Shown here piece after piece: positions 16,025 to 24,547 of a stretch of DNA of 64,000 bases. A program made the translations under genes and the position numbers. The notes beneath the pieces are model-generated. The model saw nothing but the letters and a program-made list of their open reading frames with translations. It was not told the DNA's origin and did not search any database. Each line of letters begins with the position of its first letter. The stretch's first letter is position 1. Origin of the DNA: Candidatus Bathyarchaeia archaeon (GTDB lineage Archaea > Thermoproteota > Bathyarchaeia > Bathyarchaeales > Bathycorpusculaceae); contig CP166960.1 of the NCBI GenBank assembly GCA_041447175.1, positions 1,504,519-1,568,518 on the forward strand, given 5' to 3'.

Positions 16025-17890
16025 TTATTTAGCCTCAGTTTTCCTCGTTATTGTCAGGTTGTAACTACCGAGTTTTAAAAGTATGAGAATCAAGAGATGC
16101 ATATAATGAACCTGATATTCAGCACTAAGCATTAATGAATGCGCTATCTTGTGCCTTAGATTGTATCCTGCTTTTTCTATGAGCACAAATTTGAACAACA
16201 AAAGGTCGTCAGGGTCAAATAATTCGCTTATTCTTTTCTCACTCAAAAGAGCATTTAATTCTTTTTCGTAAGTAATCCTTTTTCCATGTTTCTTGTCAGC
16301 CTTAGAGGTAAAAGTGGCAATACCCTTGAAAAAGAACATATCTCTAAGTAATCCTTCAATCTTTAAAATTAAAGAATCAATACATAGAACTAAATTTGGA
16401 TAATTCTCTGAAACTCGCCAATAATCCATTTGAGTGAAATATTCAAACAATGAAGGCGCTAACAAGCTTAACCAATTATGCGGCACTTCTTTGTTGAATC
16501 TCTTTTTAGGAATAGTTTTACCGAACCAGCTATACTTTTGGAAAAAATCCATGAGCGCTTCATATGTAATTTTGTTCTCTTTCAATCCTTCAATGAACAC
16601 CATATTTAGATAGCGCAAACAATAATTCTCAAGAATCATATGGTATTGATGAAGTGTCCTATAGAGCTCAATTTCTTCTGGTGTTGTAAAGCATTGAGCT
16701 GTATGCCCCTGTTCGTCGGTAAGAGTGATTGGAAAAATAGCTTGCAACTGATGCTTCTTTAAAATTTTCTGTGTTAACTCTTTTGTAAATTGATAACCAG
16801 GTAGCAAGCTTTTATCCGTCATAATGAAGCAAATTATCTGTTCAGGCGTGAATTTCATCAACTCTTTTACTCTTGCTTCGCAGTCAGCAATGTATTCCTT
16901 GAGGTTAATAGGAACCTCAATCTTTGGGAATTCAAGACTTCGACTTAGCTCAGTATAAACTCCTTCAAGCTCTTGGATTTTCGCTGAGTTTTTTGCAAGC
17001 TTATAGTGTTCTAAGGCATCACTACAGAAGTCAATGGCAACATGTTTGTTGCTCCTCAAGCAAGCATTCATCATCTTTTCGTAGGATTCTGCCATCACTT
17101 CATTCCAGTTGTATTTGGTTGTCCCAGCTTTTTGTTCAACCATTTCGCCAAGTTTCAGAATAGTGATTGCTTGATGTGAGTCTCCTAATGACTGGGAAAA
17201 GTTGAAACAGATATCATCTATACCGCTAAAATCAGCCTTTGTGAACACGGTTTTTTCCTTTATCATCAATCCTATTAAATCCATACGAACCCTGAACAAA
17301 CAAGTGCTCTCTGCGTTAAAGTCGAGAATTAATCGCTTGACTTCAGATTTTGCTAAGTCTATTCTATTTGCATCGTTAATGTTTTTTGAAATTAGAAGCG
17401 CATTTTCGACAACCCTTACCACATCAAAGCCAAAATGTTTTTGTGGATCATCTTTGTCTTTTTGCTCATAAAGTTTTATCAATTGGAGATAGTTGTCTAT
17501 AGCCAGTTGCGCATAGTCACCATGCTTTTTGGGACTGAACCATAGAAAATGAGCGTATTGCGCCTTTAGCAGAGGGTTGTGAGTTGACTTCAACCTCTCA
17601 ATAATGTAGTCATACGATTGTGGAACAAACGCGTCGTAAACTGGATAACTAACAAGTTTTCCTTCATTGTCGGGTTGGGTGTATAACGGAGCAACAGCAT
17701 TTCCAGCAAAAGAGAAATTGAAGATGTTTATCTCCCATTGAGCTTTCGCTTCTAAGTCGCTCTTGTTCTCAATATGCATTTTATCGCGTATCTTTTGAAA
17801 AAGATTTGCGATTTCACGATATTTGTAATCGACAGCTTTCTCTTCGAGAAGTCTATACAAGCTATCTAAATCTGAGATTTCAGCCACCAA
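16025..17890 (-). CDS. DUF4209-like large protein with HEPN-type RxxxxH motif
   Basis: 621 residues, mostly helical, soluble. The N-terminal 350 residues look like a TPR-type or DUF7380-like helical array. The C-terminus carries FKFVLIEKAGYNLRHKIAHS, where NLRHKIAH provides an R-x4-H motif typical of HEPN ribonucleases and of DUF4209. Such proteins often belong to defence or toxin systems, but activity here is inference. The start is TTG at 17890 or GTG at 17887, after a GGGG stretch. It diverges from a membrane protein gene across a 99-bp double promoter and precedes the Cys-cluster gene. Confidence 0.65.
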   Translation of the reverse strand: MVAEISDLDSLYRLLEEKAVDYKYREIANLFQKIRDKMHIENKSDLEAKAQWEINIFNFSFAGNAVAPLYTQPDNEGKLVSYPVYDAFVPQSYDYIIERLKSTHNPLLKAQYAHFLWFSPKKHGDYAQLAIDNYLQLIKLYEQKDKDDPQKHFGFDVVRVVENALLISKNINDANRIDLAKSEVKRLILDFNAESTCLFRVRMDLIGLMIKEKTVFTKADFSGIDDICFNFSQSLGDSHQAITILKLGEMVEQKAGTTKYNWNEVMAESYEKMMNACLRSNKHVAIDFCSDALEHYKLAKNSAKIQELEGVYTELSRSLEFPKIEVPINLKEYIADCEARVKELMKFTPEQIICFIMTDKSLLPGYQFTKELTQKILKKHQLQAIFPITLTDEQGHTAQCFTTPEEIELYRTLHQYHMILENYCLRYLNMVFIEGLKENKITYEALMDFFQKYSWFGKTIPKKRFNKEVPHNWLSLLAPSLFEYFTQMDYWRVSENYPNLVLCIDSLILKIEGLLRDMFFFKGIATFTSKADKKHGKRITYEKELNALLSEKRISELFDPDDLLLFKFVLIEKAGYNLRHKIAHSLMLSAEYQVHYMHLLILILLKLGSYNLTITRKTEAK

Positions 17891-17989
17891 CTACCCCTTG
17901 GCTCCTTTTGTTTAGCTAACTCATTATACCTTTTAGAAATTTAAGGAGTGCTTAACTTTAAAAGCAACCAACATTAAGACGATAAACAA
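17891..17989. promoter_or_regulatory. Compact divergent promoter
   Basis: The plus-strand ACTTTAAAAG (17955-17964) lies about 26 bp before the ATG at 17990, giving a leaderless mRNA. On the minus strand TTCTAAAAG (17930-17938) lies about 40 bp before the DUF4209-like start. The two units are therefore likely to share control. Confidence 0.5.
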
Positions 17990-18997
17990 ATGAGCTGGCA
18001 AATTAAAGGTCGCATCGGGCATTTCGCCTTAAAAGTTGGACAGATTGGACAAAAATCAAGAGAAGTAATTACCAGTAGAACAAGAAGTTTCTTAAACTCA
18101 GCGATTAATTTACTGATCAAAAATTATTTTGCCTTAAATTTGTTTGCTTCATTGTATGCGGTTTTGGGAATACCAATTCAGCTATTTCTAATCGGGAATA
18201 ACCAGTTATTGAACATTGCTTTAGCGATGGCTTTCATCATAGTTCCAATAGGCTTGACTTTTCCAGTGATGGTAAAAGCGGCTGAGCTTAATCCATCATC
18301 CTTTACCAAAACGTTGAAGCTAAGAGACGCGCTTTCGCAATTGTTTTGGGTATTGGCTGGTGCTGTTGTCCTCTTATGGAGTGCATTCTTTGTTATTGCA
18401 GTTTATTACACAAATTATCTTCCAAGTGAATTTGCCATCGTCTTGCCTGCGTTCATATTCTCCTATGTGGGAGTTTCTTTGGTTGAAGCCTTGATTGGCG
18501 GCTCAGCCATTGGGCTATTGTTATCAGGAAAAAATCGAATGAACCTTAGGCTCTGCGCAAGAACTTATTTCAGAGTTGCAGCAAATTGTGTTTTGGGTGC
18601 TGAGTATAAGAGCAAAGTTTGTGACTTCAAGAGTGCAATTGATTATGTAAATGCTTATCTTAGGTCTAAGTACAACCTTCAACTTCTCAAAGGGCAAGGA
18701 TATTACGACTATTTCAGAACAGTTGCTTTTGCTGGAAGCGATGATGAAAAACAACGGCTTAAAGAAGCAACAATTGATTTTGCTGACAAGCTAAAAAACG
18801 AAATTGACCTTAACGAAACCTTAACAGCGACAAGAAACATCAGTGGAAAAATCGTTTGCAGTGAAGAGGATATGCTTTCAGAGATTGACTATGAAATTGG
18901 AGCCAAAAAATGGTTTACTCAGCATAGTAAAGACCTCGGTCTTGCCATTGCAGTTTTGTCGTTGCTTGTGGCATTGTGGCGCGCAGTTCAGCATTAG
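17990..18997 (+). CDS. Membrane protein of unknown function, divergent from the DUF4209-like gene
   Basis: 335 residues. Membrane helices lie at about 48-75 and 80-100, a long hydrophobic pair at about 125-180 (LFWVLAGAVVLLWSAFFVIA, FIFSYVGVSLVEALIGG), and one at the C-terminus (LGLAIAVLSLLVALWRAV). Between them is a soluble segment of about 130 residues with charged helices. The layout of helices, cytoplasmic domain and a final anchor resembles effector proteins of some defence pairs, but I recognise no family. Its stop lies 1 bp from the stop of the ABC-GNAT gene (convergent). Confidence 0.6.
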   Translation: MSWQIKGRIGHFALKVGQIGQKSREVITSRTRSFLNSAINLLIKNYFALNLFASLYAVLGIPIQLFLIGNNQLLNIALAMAFIIVPIGLTFPVMVKAAELNPSSFTKTLKLRDALSQLFWVLAGAVVLLWSAFFVIAVYYTNYLPSEFAIVLPAFIFSYVGVSLVEALIGGSAIGLLLSGKNRMNLRLCARTYFRVAANCVLGAEYKSKVCDFKSAIDYVNAYLRSKYNLQLLKGQGYYDYFRTVAFAGSDDEKQRLKEATIDFADKLKNEIDLNETLTATRNISGKIVCSEEDMLSEIDYEIGAKKWFTQHSKDLGLAIAVLSLLVALWRAVQH

Positions 18998-18998
18998 G

Positions 18999-20441
18999 TT
19001 AATGGATTTTCCAAAAGAGGTAGGCTTTTGTTTGGGATAGCATTGCAAGAATTTTGATAAGTTTACTGATCTTGATGTTGTCGGCGGTTTGCACGTTTTT
19101 AGCGTAATCGATTGTTTTTCCGAAGGGCTGATGCCTGCTGTCAGTAAACTCTTTTTGAAATCTCGGATGTTTGTTTTTAATGAATACTTCTTTAAGCACA
19201 CCAATTTGAGCGGCGGTTAGGCTGTCAATTTTTCCTCGTACATAACGTGTGCTACCAACAAGTTGCATATCAAACCCTAACTCCAAGAGTACATTTGAGA
19301 CTTTAGAGATGCTTTCAACCGACTTTTGTTCTGCAATCTTTTGCATGCCTGCTTTTTCCGCGAAGGGAGAATACTTTGCCATCACGGCAATTAATTCAAC
19401 GTAAGGAGTTCCCGCCATAGGCAGTGTTTCACGAATCAGCTTGGCACCTAAGCCGATGGTTCGGTATTTTGGATGGATGACTACTCGGTTGATGATGCTT
19501 AGTTTTTTGTTTAGCTCTTGAATTGGCATTCTTGGAAGCATAAGACGCCTTCCATAGCAGGCTGGCGGTGGGTAACTATAAACGATGACGCCGCAGAGCT
19601 CATCTCTTCGGACCAAGCGGAAGATTTTTCGGGGAACCGCGACCTTGTGCCCGCGGTAGTGGAAACTGCTGAGTTTTTGCCAGTCTTCTCTGGTGCCTTT
19701 TTCCACTTTCATTTCTCGGATTAAGCTGCATTCGGCTGCTGGCATGTTTGGGTAGTAGTTGATTTGGATTTCTTCGCCAAACCGTTTATGCACTAGTACG
19801 CTTGGTTTTAGGTCGTCTTGTAGGTCGCTGTGGGTTGTGGCTGCTATGACTGCTTTTCCTTGTTGCCGCGCAATCTTCTGGAGGTTGTAAGCTATGATTT
19901 TGGCTGTATCACGGTCCAAGCAGGCGGCGAATTCATCCATCAGCCACCACTGTTTGCCGCTCTCGATTAGTTTAGCAATTCGATAACGGTACTTTTGCCC
20001 ATCACTAAGCTGGCTGTACGTGCGCAGGAAAAGGAAGGCATCGTTTAACCCGACTTTGCTCAGCAGCTCTAAACCTTCTTCGACCGTGGCGCCGACTGTT
20101 TCGATCAGAGGCTTGTCCGGGTCAACTGCAACCTCTGACAAATCAATAGCTTCATCGCCCAGGTCTGCTCTAATGGCTCGTAGTAAAACGCTTTTGCCGC
20201 TGCCACTGTCACCCGTAATGTAAACGATATCTGTGGGTCCAATCTTTAGCGTGGCATCTAAAACCTTGAACTTCTGCGCTTCGTCAATGCCTAAGCCGAA
20301 TGCTTCAGCCACGACTAGGCTTCTGGGTGTGATTTTGGTGTGGGTTTCGTAGCTGATGTTGAAGGTGAATTTTTCTTCTTCTCTGTTGTAGATTCTTCGG
20401 AGTTGGGTTATGCGGAAGGGTTCGTTTCTTCGTCTTGTCAT
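18999..20441 (-). CDS. ABC-type ATPase fused to a GNAT-like acetyltransferase domain
   Basis: 480 residues. Residues about 55-235 are an ABC ATPase: Walker A GDSGSGKSVLLRA, signature YSQLSDGQKYRYRI, Walker B QWWLMDEFAACLD, and an H-loop in ATTHSDLQDDL. Residues about 265-400 look like a GNAT fold, with VVIHPKYRTIGLGAKLIRE as the acetyl-CoA loop (V-x-P-x-(Y/R)-R-x-x-G-x-G). There are no membrane helices, so it is not a transporter. It is the last gene of the late operon, 7 bp after the large terminase stop. Position suggests a role late in infection, such as packaging or modification of a host target; the substrate is unknown. Confidence 0.8.
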   Translation of the reverse strand: MTRRRNEPFRITQLRRIYNREEEKFTFNISYETHTKITPRSLVVAEAFGLGIDEAQKFKVLDATLKIGPTDIVYITGDSGSGKSVLLRAIRADLGDEAIDLSEVAVDPDKPLIETVGATVEEGLELLSKVGLNDAFLFLRTYSQLSDGQKYRYRIAKLIESGKQWWLMDEFAACLDRDTAKIIAYNLQKIARQQGKAVIAATTHSDLQDDLKPSVLVHKRFGEEIQINYYPNMPAAECSLIREMKVEKGTREDWQKLSSFHYRGHKVAVPRKIFRLVRRDELCGVIVYSYPPPACYGRRLMLPRMPIQELNKKLSIINRVVIHPKYRTIGLGAKLIRETLPMAGTPYVELIAVMAKYSPFAEKAGMQKIAEQKSVESISKVSNVLLELGFDMQLVGSTRYVRGKIDSLTAAQIGVLKEVFIKNKHPRFQKEFTDSRHQPFGKTIDYAKNVQTADNIKISKLIKILAMLSQTKAYLFWKIH

Positions 20442-20448
20442 TTCTTGG

Positions 20449-21864
20449 TCACCTTGGGATAACTGTTAAGAATGGTTCAGGTTCCATCTGTACGGTTGCA
20501 AACACGGCTAGGGCTATGCTCCAAAAGACGTCGTCGTGTGTTCCGTTTGGATGCGAGTAGCCTATGGCGCCGTCCTTGCGTAGGTCATAGCGCTCAACGT
20601 TAAGTTCGGTGCAGATGTCGCCTCGGTATGGGCGCTCCCAATTCAGCAGCGGATAAAAGAACTTATGATTCGCCATGCGTTGCTTAAGCAGACTTGCCAT
20701 CTCGCTCTTTCGGGGCACGCTAAAGTTGACGCCTTCAGCGTTTTCCATTCCAGCAGTTTCCATGTCCGCGATGATGGATGGCCCTTCTCTGGTGAAGTCA
20801 ACCCTGATTTTTTGAAATCCACCCCACCTATCCTGCAACGCCTTAAGATAGCCCAGAACCTGAGCGTAGAGCGTGGGCTGTTGGAAAATCTTCAGGTGCC
20901 TAAGAAAAAGCTTATCGTTTAGCCTTTCAACCACCGAGAGTACACAGTAGTCGCGGGTTTGAGCCAAATCCAGCCCAGCAAAGAAATCGCCTTCACATTC
21001 AGCTTCAGGGTTAAACTCTTGCAAGTCCACGCCACAGTTCTTCACGGTGCCAACGCAGGCAACGATTAAGCTTTGAGCCAGCCAAACATCCTCGTCTTCA
21101 GCCCATTCCGCCTCCATTTCCCGACGCCAACGGGCAGGGTCATCACCAAATTGGCGTTTAATCTTCTCAATAATCGCTGGTTTTAGTGGACCGTTAGGCT
21201 CGATTGCCTTGTCCCATGTGAAGTGGTGTCTTGCAAAGTCTGAGTAGTCTTTGTGGTTGCACATTTTCCAAAACATCGAATCCGTACTAAACGGCGTACT
21301 AGTCGCAATTAGCTTGCCGTTGGTTGTTCCCAACGTAAACAGAATAGCATCATACAAATCCTCATCGTTAGGCGTGAAGTTGCATTCTTCCCACCAAATA
21401 ATCGAGAACGTTGGACCCCTGATAGTGTCAGGGTTGTTTGGGAACGCTTCAATGACGCTGTCGTTTGGCAGCGATATTCGGGTTTTTTGGACATGCAATC
21501 CCCGCTGCGGAAGCTTGCGGCAGAAACCGCCCATTCGCCTGATGTTGAGTTTGGTTTGGCGCCAGCTTGGACCAACAATGGCAATGTAGCTGTTCGGATG
21601 CTCCCAAGCATACTTAAGAAGCAATGCTGAAACCGAAAAGCTCTTTCCTGTTTGCCTTGGCCAACGCACCGCCAAAAACTGGTTCTTCTCAAACAACTCT
21701 GCAAGCTCAATCTGGTACTGGTAAGGTGAAAAGCCAAAGATTTGCTCAAAGAAACTCTTAACATCACCTTGTAAGCTTTGGACTTTGCGCTCGCCTAACT
21801 CTTCAACAGCAGCCATATCTTGGCGAAATCCTTCCCACTCTTCGAACAGTCTATTTTTGTGCAT
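20449..21864 (-). CDS. Large terminase subunit (TerL)
   Basis: About 471 residues from the ATG at 21864; a TTG at 21894 would extend it further into the small terminase gene. ATPase motifs: the Walker A-type AVRWPRQTGKSFSVSALL, Walker B IIWWEECNF, and the coupling motif LIATSTPF. RNase H-like nuclease: FFAGLDLAQTRDYCVL with the first catalytic aspartate, a middle IRVDFTREGPSI, and the last aspartate in NGTHDDVFWSIALA. It pumps viral DNA into proheads at the portal and cuts it. Unusually it sits at the 3' end of the late operon, after the tail genes. Confidence 0.93.
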   Translation of the reverse strand: MHKNRLFEEWEGFRQDMAAVEELGERKVQSLQGDVKSFFEQIFGFSPYQYQIELAELFEKNQFLAVRWPRQTGKSFSVSALLLKYAWEHPNSYIAIVGPSWRQTKLNIRRMGGFCRKLPQRGLHVQKTRISLPNDSVIEAFPNNPDTIRGPTFSIIWWEECNFTPNDEDLYDAILFTLGTTNGKLIATSTPFSTDSMFWKMCNHKDYSDFARHHFTWDKAIEPNGPLKPAIIEKIKRQFGDDPARWRREMEAEWAEDEDVWLAQSLIVACVGTVKNCGVDLQEFNPEAECEGDFFAGLDLAQTRDYCVLSVVERLNDKLFLRHLKIFQQPTLYAQVLGYLKALQDRWGGFQKIRVDFTREGPSIIADMETAGMENAEGVNFSVPRKSEMASLLKQRMANHKFFYPLLNWERPYRGDICTELNVERYDLRKDGAIGYSHPNGTHDDVFWSIALAVFATVQMEPEPFLTVIPR

Positions 21865-22309
21865 TGCTCTGGGACTTTTTGATAAGTTCCGCAATCTTTT
21901 TCCTAGCCTCCATTAATTCCTCTTCAAGTTCACGATAGTGAATATACTCTGCAAAACGCTCTTGGTACACTTTAGCGCCCGCGATTATGCCGCGCAGCCG
22001 CAAAACCTCAGCCTTATCCAATCCAGGCGTCTTTAGAGCATCCAACGCAGCAGCCAACATCTTTAAGGTCTCTTCGATGCTGGGCAGTTCCTCGGGCAGT
22101 TCAAGTTGGGTAGAACAACAACAATTGGAATTTTTCGGCTGTTGTTGTTCTTTCAGTAAACCGAATTTTATCAGCTTTTGACGAATCGCCTCCTCAGTAT
22201 ATCGACCGTCAAAGCTGAAGGCTAAAACTCTAAAGTCAGTGGTTCCCGTTGTGTACCAGTCTTTGAGTTTCTTTTCGTCATCTGCTGGCCATGGTTTGCC
22301 TTTGGTCAT
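21851..22309 (-). CDS. Probable small terminase subunit (TerS)
   Basis: 152 residues. The N-terminus has a helix-turn-helix pattern (PWPADDEKKLKDWYTTGTTD then TEEAIRQKLIKFGL) suited to DNA recognition. The C-terminus has coiled-coil helices (about 100-148, RELEEELMEARKKIAELIKK) suited to ring formation. It overlaps the TerL start and has the right size. An unusual CCC run (NSNCCCSTQ) lies in the linker. It would select the viral genome for packaging. The call leans on position and layout, because TerS sequences diverge rapidly. Confidence 0.7.
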   Translation of the reverse strand: MTKGKPWPADDEKKLKDWYTTGTTDFRVLAFSFDGRYTEEAIRQKLIKFGLLKEQQQPKNSNCCCSTQLELPEELPSIEETLKMLAAALDALKTPGLDKAEVLRLRGIIAGAKVYQERFAEYIHYRELEEELMEARKKIAELIKKSQSNAQK

Positions 22310-22548
22310 GTTTTCTGCCCCACAAACAACCCAATGACCGTGCCGCTTAGCCCCGTGATGGACGCGAAGATTTCAGCGTTCCAAGTATGCAAAAACGCCA
22401 GATGCGCAAGTTCCAAAGCGGACATAAAAGCGGTCATGCATATGGCGAATTTGACGCCTAACAGAAGCTTAGCAGTGGGTTCTTCAACGATGAGGCGACC
22501 TCTTTCAAAGCGTCTGCGAGTCAAGGCACGCTTAATAGGGTCTGCCAT
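22306..22548 (-). CDS. Small two-helix membrane protein (holin candidate)
   Basis: 80 residues. A basic N-terminus (KRALTRRRFERGR) is followed by two hydrophobic segments, LLLGVKFAICMTAFMSALEL and ASITGLSGTVIGLFVG. It overlaps both neighbours by a few bases in the late operon. Size, charge and topology fit a holin-like pore former, but no partner lysin is recognisable, so the role is tentative. Confidence 0.55.
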   Translation of the reverse strand: MADPIKRALTRRRFERGRLIVEEPTAKLLLGVKFAICMTAFMSALELAHLAFLHTWNAEIFASITGLSGTVIGLFVGQKT

Positions 22549-22945
22549 CGATGCTCAACCTCCGCTGTGCAAGTGCTCTCCGAAATGTCCTTGGGCGATT
22601 CATCGAACGGTGCCCACCCATCATAAAACTATTAACAAGCATACTAGCCGATTCGCTTTGAATGTGCTCTTTTAACAACACGGAAACCCCTAAAGCCCAA
22701 CCCATCGGTATTGCGGTGTAATCTAAATCGAAGAGGCCATCGGCATAGCGAAAACTGTTCTGTGCAATCACAATATGCTTAACACGGTCACCGATTAGCC
22801 CAACGAATATTCCCCAACTCTTCACGGGCACATCAATGGTCATGCCTGAACCGCTGCTTTTGCCAACGCTGGCATCGCACCAGTCAACAGCGATTAAATC
22901 ACCGGGCTTAACATTTTCCATTTGTTTTAGGATTTGCTTACTCAT
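22532..22945 (-). CDS. Unknown virion-module protein
   Basis: 137 residues. The opening NVKPGDLIAVDWCDAS, then VKSWGIFVGLIGD and HIVIAQNSF, gives a small beta-barrel-like core that recalls the strand order of NlpC/P60-type proteins (VKPGDL is common there). No clear catalytic Cys-His pair is present. The C-terminal 40 residues are basic (RSMNRPRTFRRALAQRRL). It is located between the tail tip and terminase genes, where phages often place tail or lysis proteins. I do not assign a function. Confidence 0.55.
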   Translation of the reverse strand: MSKQILKQMENVKPGDLIAVDWCDASVGKSSGSGMTIDVPVKSWGIFVGLIGDRVKHIVIAQNSFRYADGLFDLDYTAIPMGWALGVSVLLKEHIQSESASMLVNSFMMGGHRSMNRPRTFRRALAQRRLSIDGRPY

Positions 22946-22951
22946 TTTCTG

Positions 22952-24547
22952 CTATAACCTCGCAACCTTGTACCTGTTAACACGGTCCACTTTAGACCGC
23001 AAAGCATACACATAATCCGCAAGCAGTGCCTTTTCCCGTCCAAGCTCCAACGTGACTTCCAGCTCGCCCGTTTCGGCTTTGACATGGTATTCAGCGATTA
23101 AGATGCGGAAGTTGCCGTTGATGTTCTCGTTTGGCAAAGAAACAGCCACGGTATCTGCTGGGAAAAGCGGAGTATTCCCATAATCGATAACGGTGCTCTT
23201 GAGCGTGATGTACTCTGAGGGGTCTTTCATGCTGGCTAAAATTGCCCTTGCTCTGAGCAGGCATTCGGTGTCGCTCCAAAGCTCCTCGTCAATATCCACG
23301 TATTCTCTAAGACCATAGCTGCCTTGGCTAGCTGCATCCTGCAGAACGCTGCTATAGCGCAAGCCTCCGAAATAGAACTTGTCAATCCAAAACGAGCCTG
23401 AACCCGTAACTTGGACAGGATAGCAGTAGAACGCCACAGCTTTAATTTGTGACCAATCAAACCCCGACTGCACGCTCCAGTCAACCGCATTAACAGCGCC
23501 TACTTTGAAGGTTTCACTGGTCCACTGGTCAGAACCAGCGGTGCTTACTGACTGAAAAGTGAACTGGCGGCTAGCTGAGCGGCTGGAATTATCCCAAAGG
23601 ACAAGTGCAGAGCCAGCCTCAAAATAGGCTTCTTTTTGGATGGCAAAATGTAGCTCAGGATACAGGTTAGCGTTAACCACGCCGTTGAGCTGGAAGAGTA
23701 CGCCGCCGAAGTAGTTGTTTTGTACATATAGCTTGATGCTGTAGGGGCTGCCCATGGCGGTTTCAAGGCTTACTTGCCCTGCAGTGGCAGTCCAAGAGCC
23801 ATCCGTGGGTGTTAGGCTCTGTGTCCAAGCAACCTTGTTTAAGGGTGCACTCTTGTCTTGTGCTCCGTAAATGGAGACTTTGTTTCTTATTGCTATGATT
23901 TCTTTCCAATATTCATAAGCTTCAATTTTATCGGTTAGGCTGACGGGGCTGGTTTTGGTGTTTCTGGGGAAAAACTCGATTTTGGCGTCAGGCATGGTTC
24001 TAAAATCGTAGCCAATGACACCGTTCTTGTCGCTTTCAGAAGCGATTTTTTGGAGCAAATCCCAGACTTGTGTGTCTTGCACTTTGAGGTCAGTGAAGGT
24101 TGTGTCAGTGTTTTCGACAAGCTCCGTGCTGCCTCGCACATGGCTTAACCCTGAATAGTAATCCAAGAGGTTTTTGACTATGTCCTCGCCCTTGTAGCCG
24201 CTGTAGTCTTTGGTTACCGTTTGCCTAAAGAGCTTCTCGCCCCAGCATCGCCCAGCAACTATAACATAGTTTTCGGTTGGGCTCGACTGGAACTTGACGC
24301 TTTCCGTTCTTGTGGTTATGAGTTGAGGAACGTTAGCGCCTCTGCCAATGCAAATGTAGCCGTCCTGTCCGACGTTAAGTGGGTAGGTGCCATTGGGGCT
24401 GTATTTGCTGTTCCAGTTCTGCAGGTGAAGCTCCCAACTGCTAACCTCTTTTGTGGCGCCCAAATGCACAAGGGCTTCTATAACGTCCACTTGTGGAATG
24501 CCAACAGAGCCCAAAGCAATGGTTAAAGCGGGTGGGCTAACGCTCAT
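22952..24547 (-). CDS. Tail-tip / baseplate hub protein with inserted beta-sandwich domain
   Basis: 531 residues. N-terminal and C-terminal regions fit a tail hub (gp27/Tal-like): VSSWELHLQNWNSKYSP, then KGEDIVKNLLDYYSG and VWDLLQKIASESDKNGVIGY, and late LRARAILASMKDPSEYITL followed by FRILIAEYHVKAETGELEVT. Residues about 245-400 form a separate jelly-roll-like insertion (DGSWTATAGQVSLETAMG, FWIDKFYFGG), the pattern of carbohydrate-binding or discoidin-like domains. The hub would cap the tail and the insertion may bind the host surface. It overlaps the tape measure gene by 4 nt. It is the only large gene after the tape measure, so it is also the best receptor-binding candidate. Confidence 0.75.
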   Translation of the reverse strand: MSVSPPALTIALGSVGIPQVDVIEALVHLGATKEVSSWELHLQNWNSKYSPNGTYPLNVGQDGYICIGRGANVPQLITTRTESVKFQSSPTENYVIVAGRCWGEKLFRQTVTKDYSGYKGEDIVKNLLDYYSGLSHVRGSTELVENTDTTFTDLKVQDTQVWDLLQKIASESDKNGVIGYDFRTMPDAKIEFFPRNTKTSPVSLTDKIEAYEYWKEIIAIRNKVSIYGAQDKSAPLNKVAWTQSLTPTDGSWTATAGQVSLETAMGSPYSIKLYVQNNYFGGVLFQLNGVVNANLYPELHFAIQKEAYFEAGSALVLWDNSSRSASRQFTFQSVSTAGSDQWTSETFKVGAVNAVDWSVQSGFDWSQIKAVAFYCYPVQVTGSGSFWIDKFYFGGLRYSSVLQDAASQGSYGLREYVDIDEELWSDTECLLRARAILASMKDPSEYITLKSTVIDYGNTPLFPADTVAVSLPNENINGNFRILIAEYHVKAETGELEVTLELGREKALLADYVYALRSKVDRVNRYKVARL

